From CAILUG01 sp903844415 (GTDB lineage Bacteria; Pseudomonadota; Gammaproteobacteria; Pseudomonadales; Pseudohongiellaceae): a stretch of DNA of 64,000 nucleotides. The notes beneath the pieces were generated by a model. That model was not told the origin of the DNA and did no database searches. It saw nothing but the letters and a program-made list of their open reading frames with translations. The position numbers and the translations under genes were made by a program. The DNA is taken from NCBI GenBank assembly GCA_947477655.1, contig CANJTS010000009.1, positions 1-64,000 of the forward strand, written 5' to 3'. This document shows, in pieces, positions 45,556 to 55,700 of the stretch (its first letter is position 1; each line of letters begins with the position of its first letter).

Positions 45556-46287
45556 ATGCGTCAAATCGTATTGGATACTGAAACTACGGGCCTAGATCCG
45601 GGTCAGGGTCATAAAATTATTGAAATTGGCTGTGTAGAACTAGTAGATCGTAAACCCACTGGTAGGCACTTACACCTTTACATTAATCCGGAACGAGAAA
45701 TTGACGCTGGTGCCTTGGCTATCCATGGAATCAGCAATGCGATGGTGGCTGATAAACCGGTGTTTGCGGCAATTGCCGATACCTTCATCGAATTTGTCAG
45801 GGATGCCGAACTTATAATTCATAACGCACCATTTGATATTGGTTTTCTTAATCACGAATTGAATTCCCTCAAGCGTGCTTACCTACCAATGCATGAATAT
45901 TGTCAAATCCTAGACACACTGGCACTGGCACGAAAAAAACATCCAGGCCAAAAAAACAATCTGGATGCTTTATGTAAACGTTATACAGTTGACAACAGCC
46001 AGCGTGAATTCCATGGTGCATTGAAGGATGCTGAAATCCTAGCCGATGTATATTTACACATGACTGGTGGGCAATCTTCTATGATCTGGAGCTCCGAAAG
46101 TATTGATCAAGGTGTTCGGGGTGCAGGAGAAGAAAAAATCAGCAGTAAACGTCCGCCGCTTTTAGTTCAGAAATGCACTGCTGCAGAATTGGAAGCCCAC
46201 AATACAAGGCTAGAAAAAATCAACAAAAGTAGTGGTAATAATTGTCTTTGGCAGCAACTTAATAATAGTGTTCCTACTGATCCCTGA
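45556..46287 (+). CDS. dnaQ: DNA polymerase III epsilon subunit (proofreading exonuclease)
   Basis: 3'-5' exonuclease of the replicase. LDTETTGLDP (Asp7, Glu9), IHNAPFDIGFLNHE, and REFHGALKDAEILADVYL form the DEDDh active site. 243 residues, normal. The C-terminal ~60 residues would bind the alpha subunit. Confidence 0.97.
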   Translation: MRQIVLDTETTGLDPGQGHKIIEIGCVELVDRKPTGRHLHLYINPEREIDAGALAIHGISNAMVADKPVFAAIADTFIEFVRDAELIIHNAPFDIGFLNHELNSLKRAYLPMHEYCQILDTLALARKKHPGQKNNLDALCKRYTVDNSQREFHGALKDAEILADVYLHMTGGQSSMIWSSESIDQGVRGAGEEKISSKRPPLLVQKCTAAELEAHNTRLEKINKSSGNNCLWQQLNNSVPTDP

Positions 46288-46349
46288 TCCTTTTCATTTG
46301 CAGGTAAAACCGGCAAAATCCGCGCCCCATCATACTGGAGTTTACTTTC

Positions 46350-47426
46350 TTGGAATTTCTTACTGATTATGGTCTTTTTCTAGCCAAAACACTGACCCTG
46401 GTTCTGGCTATTCTTTTTGTATTTATTGTTTTAATAGCCAATGCTTCTCGTCACAAAAGTGAAGGCAAACATAAAGGTCATATCACGGTTACCAAACTAA
46501 ATGATGAATTTGATGATCTTCGTGATGATATCCGTCATGAAGTGTTGGACGATGACGTCCTCAAAGCCGAAGCTAAAGCAGAAAAGAAAAAGGACAAGGA
46601 AGAGCAGAAAGCCCGCAGGAAGGCTTCTAAAGAAGCTAGTGCCGAACCCGAACGTAAACGTATATACGTGCTTGAATTTGACGGGGATGTTGCAGCCTCT
46701 GAGGTTGAAGACTTGCGGCATATCATCACAGCGATCCTAGCTGTGGCACGTCCGGAATTGGACGCTGTAATGCTAAAGCTCGAGAGTCCTGGAGGAATGG
46801 TGCATTCCTATGGTCTGGCCGCTTCCCAATTAGCGCGTTTACGCAAACATAATATCCATCTGACGATTTGCGTAGATAAAGTAGCTGCTAGTGGTGGTTA
46901 CATGATGGCGTGTATTGCTAATAACCTAATTGCAGCACCGTTTGCCTATATTGGTTCTATCGGGGTGCTGGTGCAATTGCCCAACGTACATCGTTTATTA
47001 AAAGACAACAAAGTAGATTACGAAATGATCACCGCAGGGGAGTACAAACGCACCTTAACAACATTTGGTGAAAATACGGATAAAGGTCGCGAAAAAGTCC
47101 AGGAAGAAGTTGATGAAATGCACCTGTTGTTCAAAAGTTTTATCCATGAATGGCGGCCAGCTTTGGATGTTACAGCCGCAGCTACAGGTGAAGTTTGGAC
47201 CGGCACTCAATCATTAACCAAAGGATTGATTGATGCTATCGATACCAGTGATGAATGGCTTCTAACTCAGTGCAAAGAAGCAGATGTGTACGAAGTTTCG
47301 TGGGTACGAAAACTTAAAATGAGGGACAGGTTGACAGCGTTACTGGAAGGATCAATTTCTGCAAGTCTTCAAAAAATAATGTTTGGCTTGCTGCACCGCG
47401 CAGATAAGGAAAAGTTTTATTCCTGA
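46350..47426 (+). CDS. sohB: Inner-membrane peptidase SohB (S49 family)
   Basis: 358 residues. TTG start, supported by a CTGGAG site 9 bases upstream and by family-like N-terminus MEFLTDYGLFLAK. One membrane helix (about 11-30), a Lys/Glu-rich coiled linker (about 60-105), then the S49 domain with LESPGGMVHSYGLAASQ, VDKVAASGGYMMA (catalytic Ser in ASGG) and GSIGVLVQ. Ends convergent with the DUF934 gene. Confidence 0.93.
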   Translation: MEFLTDYGLFLAKTLTLVLAILFVFIVLIANASRHKSEGKHKGHITVTKLNDEFDDLRDDIRHEVLDDDVLKAEAKAEKKKDKEEQKARRKASKEASAEPERKRIYVLEFDGDVAASEVEDLRHIITAILAVARPELDAVMLKLESPGGMVHSYGLAASQLARLRKHNIHLTICVDKVAASGGYMMACIANNLIAAPFAYIGSIGVLVQLPNVHRLLKDNKVDYEMITAGEYKRTLTTFGENTDKGREKVQEEVDEMHLLFKSFIHEWRPALDVTAAATGEVWTGTQSLTKGLIDAIDTSDEWLLTQCKEADVYEVSWVRKLKMRDRLTALLEGSISASLQKIMFGLLHRADKEKFYS

Positions 47427-47472
47427 AAATTGCTGTTCCGCTAAAATTTACGCATGTGCCCATTAAAATTCA

Positions 47473-47500
47473 ACAAGAGCAGTTTATTAACTGTCCTTGT
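47473..47500. terminator. Hairpin between convergent sohB and the DUF934 gene
   Basis: ACAAG-AG-CAGTT, loop TATT, AACTG-TC-CTTGT: an 11-pair stem with one A/C mismatch. No strong T-tract on either strand, so termination is possible but weakly supported. Confidence 0.4.
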
Positions 47501-47519
47501 AATAACACAGTTATAGTTA

Positions 47520-48023
47520 TTATCTGCGTCGAAACAGTGGTACTGGCAGTTCAACTGTCGCCTGATAGTTGGTAGTGAAATCATTGAATGCGCATACGGC
47601 GTCTTCCAGTTTTACGCTGTCTTTAAGATCGAAGGTAGTAAAGCCGCAACGTTTCATCAAGAAAAGCTGATCACGTAATACATCACCAATTGCCCTGATC
47701 TCTCCTGCAAATTGGTAATGCTGGCATAACACCGTAGCAGTGGAATACGAACGACCATCCTTGAAGCCCGGAAAATTGAGCGCTATCAAAGGAAGAGTTG
47801 CCAACTCATCCTTCAACATATGAGCACTTTGCCCACTGTCCAGCCAAAGCCCTATTTGCTTGCCTACATTTTGTAAGACCGTTTTGTTAGCAAGCCAGAA
47901 ATCGGCTGGCACTAGCAAATGAGTTGCACTTGTCAGGGATGCGGTTTCAAGGGTGCAGTCTTTGAGTAGCAGTTGCCAGGGATTGGCTAATAATTGTCCC
48001 TTGGTATCAATCAGCCTTGGCAT
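47520..48023 (-). CDS. DUF934 protein, sulfite reduction accessory
   Basis: 167 residues of the DUF934 (COG3749) family, consistently found beside CysI-type reductases. LPLIALNFPGFKDGRSYSTA and AIGDVLRDQLFLMKRCGF are the family marks. I chose the ATG that has AAGGAG 7 bases upstream; it overlaps the cysI 3' end by 17 bp, so the two are likely translated together. Role in sulfite reduction is inferred from association. Confidence 0.87.
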   Translation of the reverse strand: MPRLIDTKGQLLANPWQLLLKDCTLETASLTSATHLLVPADFWLANKTVLQNVGKQIGLWLDSGQSAHMLKDELATLPLIALNFPGFKDGRSYSTATVLCQHYQFAGEIRAIGDVLRDQLFLMKRCGFTTFDLKDSVKLEDAVCAFNDFTTNYQATVELPVPLFRRR

Positions 48024-49665
48024 AGACATGCTCCTTGAACGGCTCCATACCGATGCGATTGAAGGTATCGATAAAAAGTTCGTTATTATGCCGGTTTTGC
48101 AAATAGACATTGATGATTTTTTCAATCACATCAGGCATGTCATCCTGTGCAAAAGAAGGCCCGAGTACTTTTCCAATTGCAGCATCACGATCGGCCGAGC
48201 CACCCAAAGCTACTTGATAAAATTCTTCACCTTTTTTGTCTACGCCCAAAATCCCAATATTACCGACGTGGTGATGACCACAGGCATTCATGCACCCAGA
48301 TATATTTAACGTAATAGGACCAATATTTTTTTGGATAGCAAAATTATCAAAGCGACGTTGAACTGCTTCGGCAATTGGAATGGATTTTGCGTTGGCCAAA
48401 GCGCAGAAATCACCACCAGGACAACAGATAATGTCGTTTATCAAACCGGTATAGGGTGTTGCCAACAATTCAGTTTTTAGTGCCTGATGCAGTTTTGGTA
48501 AGTCAACTAAACGCACATCTGTTAGCACAAGATTTTGAGAGTGACTTACCCGAATTTCACCAAAGCTAAATTTATCAGCTAGTTCTGCCACAAATTCCAA
48601 TTGTTCTGCGCTTAGATCCCCCGGCGCAGAGCCAGTAGCTTTTAGGCAGAGTGTAACTATCCGGTAACCTGGTTTTTTATGTAAGTGCACATTACGTTCG
48701 TGCCATTGCGCAAATATCACATCGGTAGCAAGTAAGTTACTAACACCGTCATCCTCATCGGCCAAAATTTTGTAAGCAGGATCGATGAAAAAATTCTTGC
48801 AACGATCAACCTCAGCTTGGGTGAGCGTTGAGGGACCATCTTTGCTGTATAACCATTCAGATTCTACTTTTTTACGAAATGCATCAACACCAAGAGCTTT
48901 TACAAGAATTTTGATACGAGCTTTGTATATATTGTCGCGAATACCTTCCTGATTGTAGATGCGCAAAATTGCTTCTAAATAGGTCAGCAGATGCCGCCAA
49001 GGTAAAAATTCACAGATCACTTGTCCGATGATTGGAGTACGTCCCAGGCCACCACCTACTAGCACTTGGAAACCAAGTTCGCCGCTATTATTGTGATGCA
49101 GATAAAGTCCGATGTCGTGCAACTGGGTTGCAGCCTGATCTTTTTTGGTGCCACAAACCGCAATTTTGAATTTGCGGGGCAGGTGGGAAAATTCTGGGTG
49201 AAAGGTGGACCACTGGCGAATAATTTCACACCAATGTCGACTGTCTGCTATTTCTTCACGTGCAACGCCGGCAAACTGATCGGTGGTAGTATTTCGAATG
49301 CAATTACCACTGGTCTGAATGGCATGCATTTCGACTTCTGCTAAGTGCGCCAAAATGTCAGGGACTTCCGCTAATTTTGGCCAGTTGAATTGAATGTTTT
49401 GGCGTGTGGAAAAATGTCCATACCCTTTGTCGAAATGCCGAGCTATAAATGCCAACTTGCGTACTTGGACTGTCGACAAACATCCATACGGAATAGCCAC
49501 TCGCAACATAGGTGCCAGTCTTTGTACATACAAACCGTTTTGTAGACGTAATGGTAAAAACTGTGCATTCTCCAGCTCTCCAGCGATAAAGCGTCGCGTC
49601 TGATCACGAAACTGGGCGATGCGATCCTGCAGCATCTGCCGGTCATAATTGTCGTAGCGATACAT
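48007..49665 (-). CDS. cysI: Sulfite/nitrite reductase hemoprotein (CysI-type)
   Basis: 552 residues, reducing sulfite to sulfide (or nitrite to ammonia). Siroheme/4Fe-4S ligands: Cys415, Cys421 (CPGGDFC) and Cys458, Cys462 (CMNAC), the x5 and x3 spacings of CysI. Two ferredoxin-like and two siroheme domains fit the length. No flavoprotein cysJ is adjacent, so electrons may come from ferredoxin or another donor. Sulfite is favoured by the DUF934 partner. Confidence 0.92.
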   Translation of the reverse strand: MYRYDNYDRQMLQDRIAQFRDQTRRFIAGELENAQFLPLRLQNGLYVQRLAPMLRVAIPYGCLSTVQVRKLAFIARHFDKGYGHFSTRQNIQFNWPKLAEVPDILAHLAEVEMHAIQTSGNCIRNTTTDQFAGVAREEIADSRHWCEIIRQWSTFHPEFSHLPRKFKIAVCGTKKDQAATQLHDIGLYLHHNNSGELGFQVLVGGGLGRTPIIGQVICEFLPWRHLLTYLEAILRIYNQEGIRDNIYKARIKILVKALGVDAFRKKVESEWLYSKDGPSTLTQAEVDRCKNFFIDPAYKILADEDDGVSNLLATDVIFAQWHERNVHLHKKPGYRIVTLCLKATGSAPGDLSAEQLEFVAELADKFSFGEIRVSHSQNLVLTDVRLVDLPKLHQALKTELLATPYTGLINDIICCPGGDFCALANAKSIPIAEAVQRRFDNFAIQKNIGPITLNISGCMNACGHHHVGNIGILGVDKKGEEFYQVALGGSADRDAAIGKVLGPSFAQDDMPDVIEKIINVYLQNRHNNELFIDTFNRIGMEPFKEHVYAKAD

Positions 49666-49915
49666 AAAAGTTCTTCGATTTAGTTGGGCTGTGTTGAATT
49701 CGTGATGGTAGCAAGTGTCGATTCAAGCATATTTAGATGATACTACGCAGTTAAAGGGAGTGTCATTGAATAAAGATTTTCGCTCTCAATAATCATTTAG
49801 GTGTGCCAAAAAAATGTGGTAAAACTATTTTGCTATAAGCTTGCTTATTGATATTGACTCATTACAATCGCCACTCGCTAAAACAGACCATTAATACATT
49901 TAGTTGGAGACAACC

Positions 49916-50053
49916 ATGAGCCATCATGATAATTCTAGTGCCCAAGTCAGTAATGAGCCAAACCAAGCGGATAGCAGAGCAGATGCCGTAGCCGCTTTGT
50001 TAGCTATTGCCATCGCTGTTTCCGGAGTGTTGTACTTTATAAGTCAGCAATAA
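49916..50053 (+). CDS. Small single-helix membrane protein, 45 residues
   Basis: Short open frame: a hydrophilic start (MSHHDNSSAQVSNE...) followed by a hydrophobic helix (AVAALLAIAIAVSGVLYFI) and ISQQ. A GGAGA ribosome site lies 5 bases before the ATG, which supports real translation. Not recognised as a known family. Stands alone between cysI (divergent) and a DUF2970 gene (convergent, 37 bp away). Confidence 0.65.
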   Translation: MSHHDNSSAQVSNEPNQADSRADAVAALLAIAIAVSGVLYFISQQ

Positions 50054-50090
50054 GCTGAATTTACGTTAAGTTTTACCTTGAGCGCCTGCC

Positions 50091-50336
50091 TTAAGCAGTA
50101 TCTAGCACCAGCTTTACAACAAACACCAGCGCCAACACCAATACCGCAGTAAATAGTATTGCAGCGAAGATAAAAGAAATCAATTTCCCATGTTTAAAAT
50201 CGCGTTCTCGAACGCTAGCATTTTGCACACCAAAACTAGCTTGAATCACACTTATAACCACTTGTAAAAAAGGGATATTGTTTTGTTTCTCCTGTTTTTT
50301 GCTTTCTTCTGGCGCTTGCTTCAAAATGCTCTCCAT
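50091..50336 (-). CDS. DUF2970 small membrane protein
   Basis: About 81 residues. PFLQVVISVIQASFGVQNASVRERDF, then a C-terminal transmembrane helix (ISFIFAAILFTAVLVLALVF), match DUF2970. Function unknown. Upstream in-frame starts (ATG 21 bases earlier, TTG 30 bases earlier) are possible; no clear ribosome site. Confidence 0.75.
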   Translation of the reverse strand: MESILKQAPEESKKQEKQNNIPFLQVVISVIQASFGVQNASVRERDFKHGKLISFIFAAILFTAVLVLALVFVVKLVLDTA

Positions 50337-50441
50337 ACAGACTGAAAGAGTACACATTCTACACAAGCGGGGATGTAATTTTCACTGTTGGTCCCCATAT
50401 CTACTTAAAATTCTTTACTGCCAATTACACGAGAGTCGTCC

Positions 50442-51029
50442 ATGATCGAGATAACCCAATCCGGCCAAACTTATCTACGTGATCTGTTAACAAAACAAAA
50501 TTGTGAAAACATTGCAATCCGTGTGTTTGTTCTCGATGGAGGCACACCCAAGGCAGAAACCTGTATTGCTTTTTGTCGACCAGGCGAACAAGAAGCCGAC
50601 GATGAATTGTTTCCTTACGAAAATTTTAATGCTTACGTTGAAAGGAAAAGTAAAGCCTACTTGAACGAAGCTGTTGTCGATTTTGCAAAAGACAGTATGG
50701 GTGGGCAGTTGACTATTAGAGCACCCAATTCACGCATGCCAAAGATTGGTCCAGATAGTTCACTTGCAGAAAGAGTCAGCTACATTTTGTACAGCGAAAT
50801 AAATCCTGGGCTGGCTTCGCATGGTGGCAATGTGACGCTGGAAGAACTTACCGAAGACAAGGTTGCAGTTTTGAAATTTGGTGGCGGCTGTCAGGGTTGT
50901 GGTCAAGTAGATTTAACTCTTAAGGAAGGAGTGGAAAAAACTCTATTACAACAAATACCTGAACTAACTGCGGTGCGTGATGTAACAGACCACAGTAATC
51001 AGGAAAATGCTTATTACAAAAAAGCATGA
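50442..51029 (+). CDS. nfuA: Fe-S biogenesis protein NfuA
   Basis: 195 residues. N-terminal degenerate A-type domain and C-terminal Nfu domain with cluster Cys150 and Cys153 (GGCQGCGQVDLTLKEGVE). Delivers 4Fe-4S clusters under stress. Its stop overlaps the next gene's start (ATGA). Confidence 0.95.
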   Translation: MIEITQSGQTYLRDLLTKQNCENIAIRVFVLDGGTPKAETCIAFCRPGEQEADDELFPYENFNAYVERKSKAYLNEAVVDFAKDSMGGQLTIRAPNSRMPKIGPDSSLAERVSYILYSEINPGLASHGGNVTLEELTEDKVAVLKFGGGCQGCGQVDLTLKEGVEKTLLQQIPELTAVRDVTDHSNQENAYYKKA

Positions 51030-51799
51030 TCAAAGAAGTCCTACCACTATCCAGCAAACTAGCCGTCATTGGTGGCAGTGGTTTCTACAACTTACAGGAA
51101 GGCAGCAACTCACGCGAAGTAAGGGTGCAAACTCCTTATGCTAATGCTCCTGTTTCGGTATATCAGGAACAAACCACTGCCGGAGATATCTGGTTTATAC
51201 CCCGGCATGGCAAACTCCATGCTGTCGCTCCACATCAAATCAACTATCGAGCCAATCTGTGGGCCTTGCATAATCTAGGTGTAAGTACTGTGATTGCGGT
51301 TAATGCAGTTGGGGGAATCAGCGCATCTATGCTGCCTGGATCACTGGTGCTGCCAGATCAGATCATCGACTACACTTGGGGACGCGAACACACCTTTTTT
51401 GTTGGCGAGCATGCCCTCGACAAGCATCTAGATTTTACTTGGCCCTATGACGCGCAACTGTCAGCAATTTTGCAGCAGTCGGCCAGCCGTAATATACAAA
51501 CTGTTGTCTCTGGTGCTGTTTATGCTGCAACCCAAGGCCCCAGACTGGAAACTGCAGCTGAAATTCGCAAAATGCAGCGTGATGGCTGTGACATAGTTGG
51601 CATGACGGGTATGCCTGAGGCGATTTTAGCGCGTGAACTCAACGTTCGTTATGCATGTATTGCACTCGTAGTAAACAAAGGTGCCGGACTTGGCAGTGGC
51701 ACGATAACAACTGAAGATATACAGCTAGTGCTGGCTAAGGGCATGGCACAAGTCAGACGTTTACTACTTGGCGCCTTAGCTGAGTTATTGCTTGCATGA
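51026..51799 (+). CDS. S-methyl-5'-thioinosine phosphorylase (MTAP family)
   Basis: 257 residues. PRHGKLHAVAPHQINYRANLWAL, VNAVGGI, and DIVGMTGMPEAILARELN closely resemble P. aeruginosa PA3004, a methylthioinosine phosphorylase for salvage of polyamine by-product. GMTGMPEA differs from the adenosine-type GMTNMPEA, favouring thioinosine. Conserved near mfd and csiV in Pseudomonas. Overlaps nfuA by 4 bp. Confidence 0.85.
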   Translation: MIKEVLPLSSKLAVIGGSGFYNLQEGSNSREVRVQTPYANAPVSVYQEQTTAGDIWFIPRHGKLHAVAPHQINYRANLWALHNLGVSTVIAVNAVGGISASMLPGSLVLPDQIIDYTWGREHTFFVGEHALDKHLDFTWPYDAQLSAILQQSASRNIQTVVSGAVYAATQGPRLETAAEIRKMQRDGCDIVGMTGMPEAILARELNVRYACIALVVNKGAGLGSGTITTEDIQLVLAKGMAQVRRLLLGALAELLLA

Positions 51800-51836
51800 G
51801 CTTGTTATATTGGCAGCTACATCTTGATCGCTACAG

Positions 51837-52769
51837 CTAAAAATCCGCTACATCTTCGATTTCAGCCATCTCTGGCAATAAATATGGCCTTACCTGAATT
51901 AATATCCCAAAGGCTGGATGGTCGAGATAATAAAATTCTTGGGTAGCAAGCACCTGGGATTGTTGTTGTTGCCAGATCTGTGTAATGGTCCAGGTATTTT
52001 TTATGGCAAGCGGAGTAACTTTTTGCTCGTTTGTTAATGGCACTGCAGGGAGTGTCCACACGCTTGCTGAACTTGCATCTGAATTGTCAAAACTACTTAA
52101 CCACAAATTGATATCCAGCATTGTAAGGTTGTTGTCATCACTCACACGCAGACTGCCTTCAAGTTCTGTATGTTCGTCAAAACTGGCACCGCCTTGCACG
52201 TAAACAGCAGGAGTTTGCGATCGTGCAAGTACAGGCTGACGCCATACTTCATGCCAAAATAGACGGTGTTCAGACGAATTTTGCAAATTACGATTAATTG
52301 AAATGAACTGCGCTTGGCTATCGGCAAGGGCAATATACGAATCTCGTGAAAAATCACTTATCTTAAAAGAGTTAACGAGCCCAGGTGAATACACAGGACC
52401 GATTAGAAGATGCTCTACAGGCGGTACAGCTCCATTAGGCGCTACTGCAGAAAACCCTGGAGTGGGTAAGGAAGGTAAAAGTGATTGGGGGAAATCAATT
52501 AAAAAACTACTGGCAGGCTCCTGCAGTTGTTGCACGCGGGGTAAATATTGCAGACTGAGTTTATCTGGAGTTGGAACTTCAGCGTAAGCAGTTGCAGGGT
52601 ATTCGTTGCTAAACACACTGACCTCAACTTCTATCCAACGTTGACCGTCATAGCTAAGTTCCTGTGCATATACATGAGGGAAAGCTAACCCTACCAATAC
52701 CGGTAATAAATTTAAGTGGTAACTGCCCCTCCCTTGAGGTGTCGGGTGAGTACATCCTGGTAACAACAT
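51837..52769 (-). CDS. csiV: CsiV-like peptidoglycan-binding protein
   Basis: 310 residues. After a signal-like hydrophobic stretch (LNLLPVLVGLAF), YDGQRWIEVEVSVFSNEYPA begins the CsiV domain; the C-terminal half contains LDINLWLSSF and FGILIQVRPY. In Vibrio CsiV activates a penicillin-binding protein. Starts 1 bp after mfd, and the mfd-csiV pairing is conserved. The start may be later: the first 13 residues (MLLPGCTHPTPQG) are not signal-like. Confidence 0.75.
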   Translation of the reverse strand: MLLPGCTHPTPQGRGSYHLNLLPVLVGLAFPHVYAQELSYDGQRWIEVEVSVFSNEYPATAYAEVPTPDKLSLQYLPRVQQLQEPASSFLIDFPQSLLPSLPTPGFSAVAPNGAVPPVEHLLIGPVYSPGLVNSFKISDFSRDSYIALADSQAQFISINRNLQNSSEHRLFWHEVWRQPVLARSQTPAVYVQGGASFDEHTELEGSLRVSDDNNLTMLDINLWLSSFDNSDASSASVWTLPAVPLTNEQKVTPLAIKNTWTITQIWQQQQSQVLATQEFYYLDHPAFGILIQVRPYLLPEMAEIEDVADF

Positions 52770-52770
52770 G

Positions 52771-55700
52771 CTATTTGTTGCCTGTAAGAGTCTGATTCAA
52801 TTTTGCCAACAGAAGTTCAACAAAGTTTATGCGATCGGTGGGCAAAATAGTTTCTTGTCTGAATTTCAACTCGCTTGCCCCCCCAAGACTGTACCGGTTA
52901 CTTTCTTTTTGTACCAGTCTGACCAATGCTAGTGGTTCTACAGGAGTGTCTTGGGAAAATCTGAGTTTGCCACCGGTGGCGTGTGCTTCAATTTTGAGGA
53001 TGCCCAGTTTTTCTGCTAGTAATTTCAGACGTGTGACTTCGAACAAATATTTTGCGGGTTCTGGCAACAGACCAAAGCGGTCTATTATTTCCACTTTCAG
53101 TTCACGCAATTCGGCATCGGAGCCTGCATTGGCAAGACGTTTGTACATCAATAAACGGCTATGTACATCAGGTAAATAATCGTCAGGTAATAAGGCAGGA
53201 ATCCGTAAATTTATTTCAGTACTGCCATGTAAGGGTTGATCCAAATTTGGCTTCTTGCCTTGTTTAAGCAGCTTCACAGTTTGCGCTAGCATTTCACTGT
53301 ACAAGGTAAAACCGATGCTATGCATATGACCACTTTGTTCTTCACCAAGTAATTCACCTGCACCGCGTATTTCGAGATCGTGACTTGCGAGGGTAAAGCC
53401 GGCTCCAAGACTATCGGCCATACTGATGGCATCGATGCGTTTATTAGCTTCTATGGTCATTTCTTTGGCATGCGGGGTTAACAAGTAAGCATAGGCTTGA
53501 TGATGAGAGCGGCCCACCCGCCCACGCAATTGATGTAGTTGTGCAAGTCCAAAAGTATGGGCACGGTCGATAATAATAGTATTGGCGCTGGGAATATCGA
53601 TGCCAGTCTCAATAATGGTGGAACATACCAAGACATTAAAGTGTTTGTGATAAAAATCAGACATCACCCGTTCCAGCTGACTTTCGCGCAACTGACCATG
53701 GCCAACGCCCACTCTGGCTTCGGGGACAAGCTTACGAATTTCATCCGCAGTTTTCTCAATGGTTTTCACGTCATTGTGCAAATAGAAAACTTGACCGCCA
53801 CGTAATAATTCCCGATGAATAGCCTCTTTTTTAAGAGCAGAGGATTCTTGTCTTATAAAGGTTTTCACCGACAGACGGCGCGCAGGAGGAGTAGCGATAA
53901 AAGATAAGTCGCGCATTTCCGACATGGCAAGATTGAGTGTACGAGGAATGGGCGTAGCAGTTAGCGTCAAGATGTCCACGCTCGCTTTTAGTGCCAGCAA
54001 CTTGTCCTTTTGACGTACACCAAAACGATGTTCCTCATCAATAATTAACAAACCCAGATTTTTATATTTGAGCTGTTCTTGCAACAACTTATGAGTACCA
54101 ATCACGATGTCGACATTGCCGAGTTCTAGCTGTGCCAGCGTGTGTTCCTGCTGACCGGTATTCACAAAACGGGACAGCAGGGCGATATTTACCGGCCAGT
54201 CGGCAAATCTGTCTTTGAAAGTTTCATAGTGTTGCTGAGCTAGCAAGGTAGTAGGAACCAGCACAGCTACCTGTTTATGATTAGTCACCGCTATAAAAGC
54301 GGCACGTAAAGCAACTTCGGTTTTGCCAAACCCTACATCTCCACACACCAGACGATCCATCGGACGAGAGCTAGTCATGTCATTAAGAACCGATTTAATG
54401 GTTTCAGCCTGATCTTCGGTTTCTTCAAAGGGGAAAGCATTAGTAAAAAGTTGGTAGTCAGCTTCCGGCAGGATGAATTTGTGGCCGGTCTGGGCGGCAC
54501 GGCGCGCATGTAAATCAAGTAGTTCAGCAGCCACATCCACAATTTTTTCAGCTGCCTTGCGTTTAGCTTTTTGCCATTGATCACTACCAAGCTTATGTAG
54601 GGGTGCTGTTTCTGGATCGCCGCCACTGTAACGACTAATCAGATGCAAACTCGCCACTGGCACGAATAGCTTGGTTTGATCTGCATATTCCAGCACCAGA
54701 AATTCGGTGAGCTGATCTTCAACAGCAAAGGTTTCAAGACCCAGATAGCGCCCAACCCCATGGTCTAAATGGACAACGGGCGCACCTTGTTTTAATTCGG
54801 TAAGGCTTTTAACGATGAAGTCGCTGGCATCGGCAAATTTACCGCGGCGGCGCTGTTGACTAACATGATAAATAAACAACTGATTTTCGGTTATGGCGAT
54901 AACGTTGGGTGAATGCAGCCACATACCTGATTCCAGCGGAGCAATGGTAATACCAATGGCAGGTTGAAGTTGTTGCCAATCGTGCCAGCTCCCAATTGCT
55001 GTTGGATGAATCTGAATCCGCTGCAAGAGTTCTAGCATGGTTTCGCGGCGGCCTGCTGAATCACAACAAAACAGGATAGGTGTATTGGCATGTTGTTGTA
55101 GAAACTGCTGGATGCGGGCCAGTGGTTGTGCAGATTTGGGTTCCACTGCTAGGTCAGGAAAAATTGTTTCCGGCAGATTACTTACCCCCGCACCAACACC
55201 AACCTGATTTGAATACATATGTGTCACAGGGAGTGGCTTGAGATTAGCAAACAACTCATCCACCGCCAAAAACAACTGATCTGGTGGCAACAAGGGTCGT
55301 TCGCTATCTACGCCACGTTCCTCATAACGCGAACGTATTTCCCGCCAAAATTGCTCGGCACCCTCAACCACGTTGCCAAAAGTTAAACACTGTACAGCTG
55401 TAGGCAAATACGCGAAAAGCGTTACCAGTTGCGGAAAAAATAAGGGCAAATAATATTCGATACCGGCACTGGCCAACCCCTTGGAAATGTCTTCATACAA
55501 GGGACATTTGCGTACATCAACAGCAAATGCTGTGCGAAATGCTTGTCGAAAATCAGCAATAGCTTTGGTATGCAGCGGGTATTCACGGCCAGGCAACAAA
55601 CGTATTTCTAGTACTTTTTCGCTGGATATCTGGGTCTCGGGTGCAAACATGCGCAAGCTATCGATCACATCATCAAACAGTTCGATGCGGTAAGGCGTGG

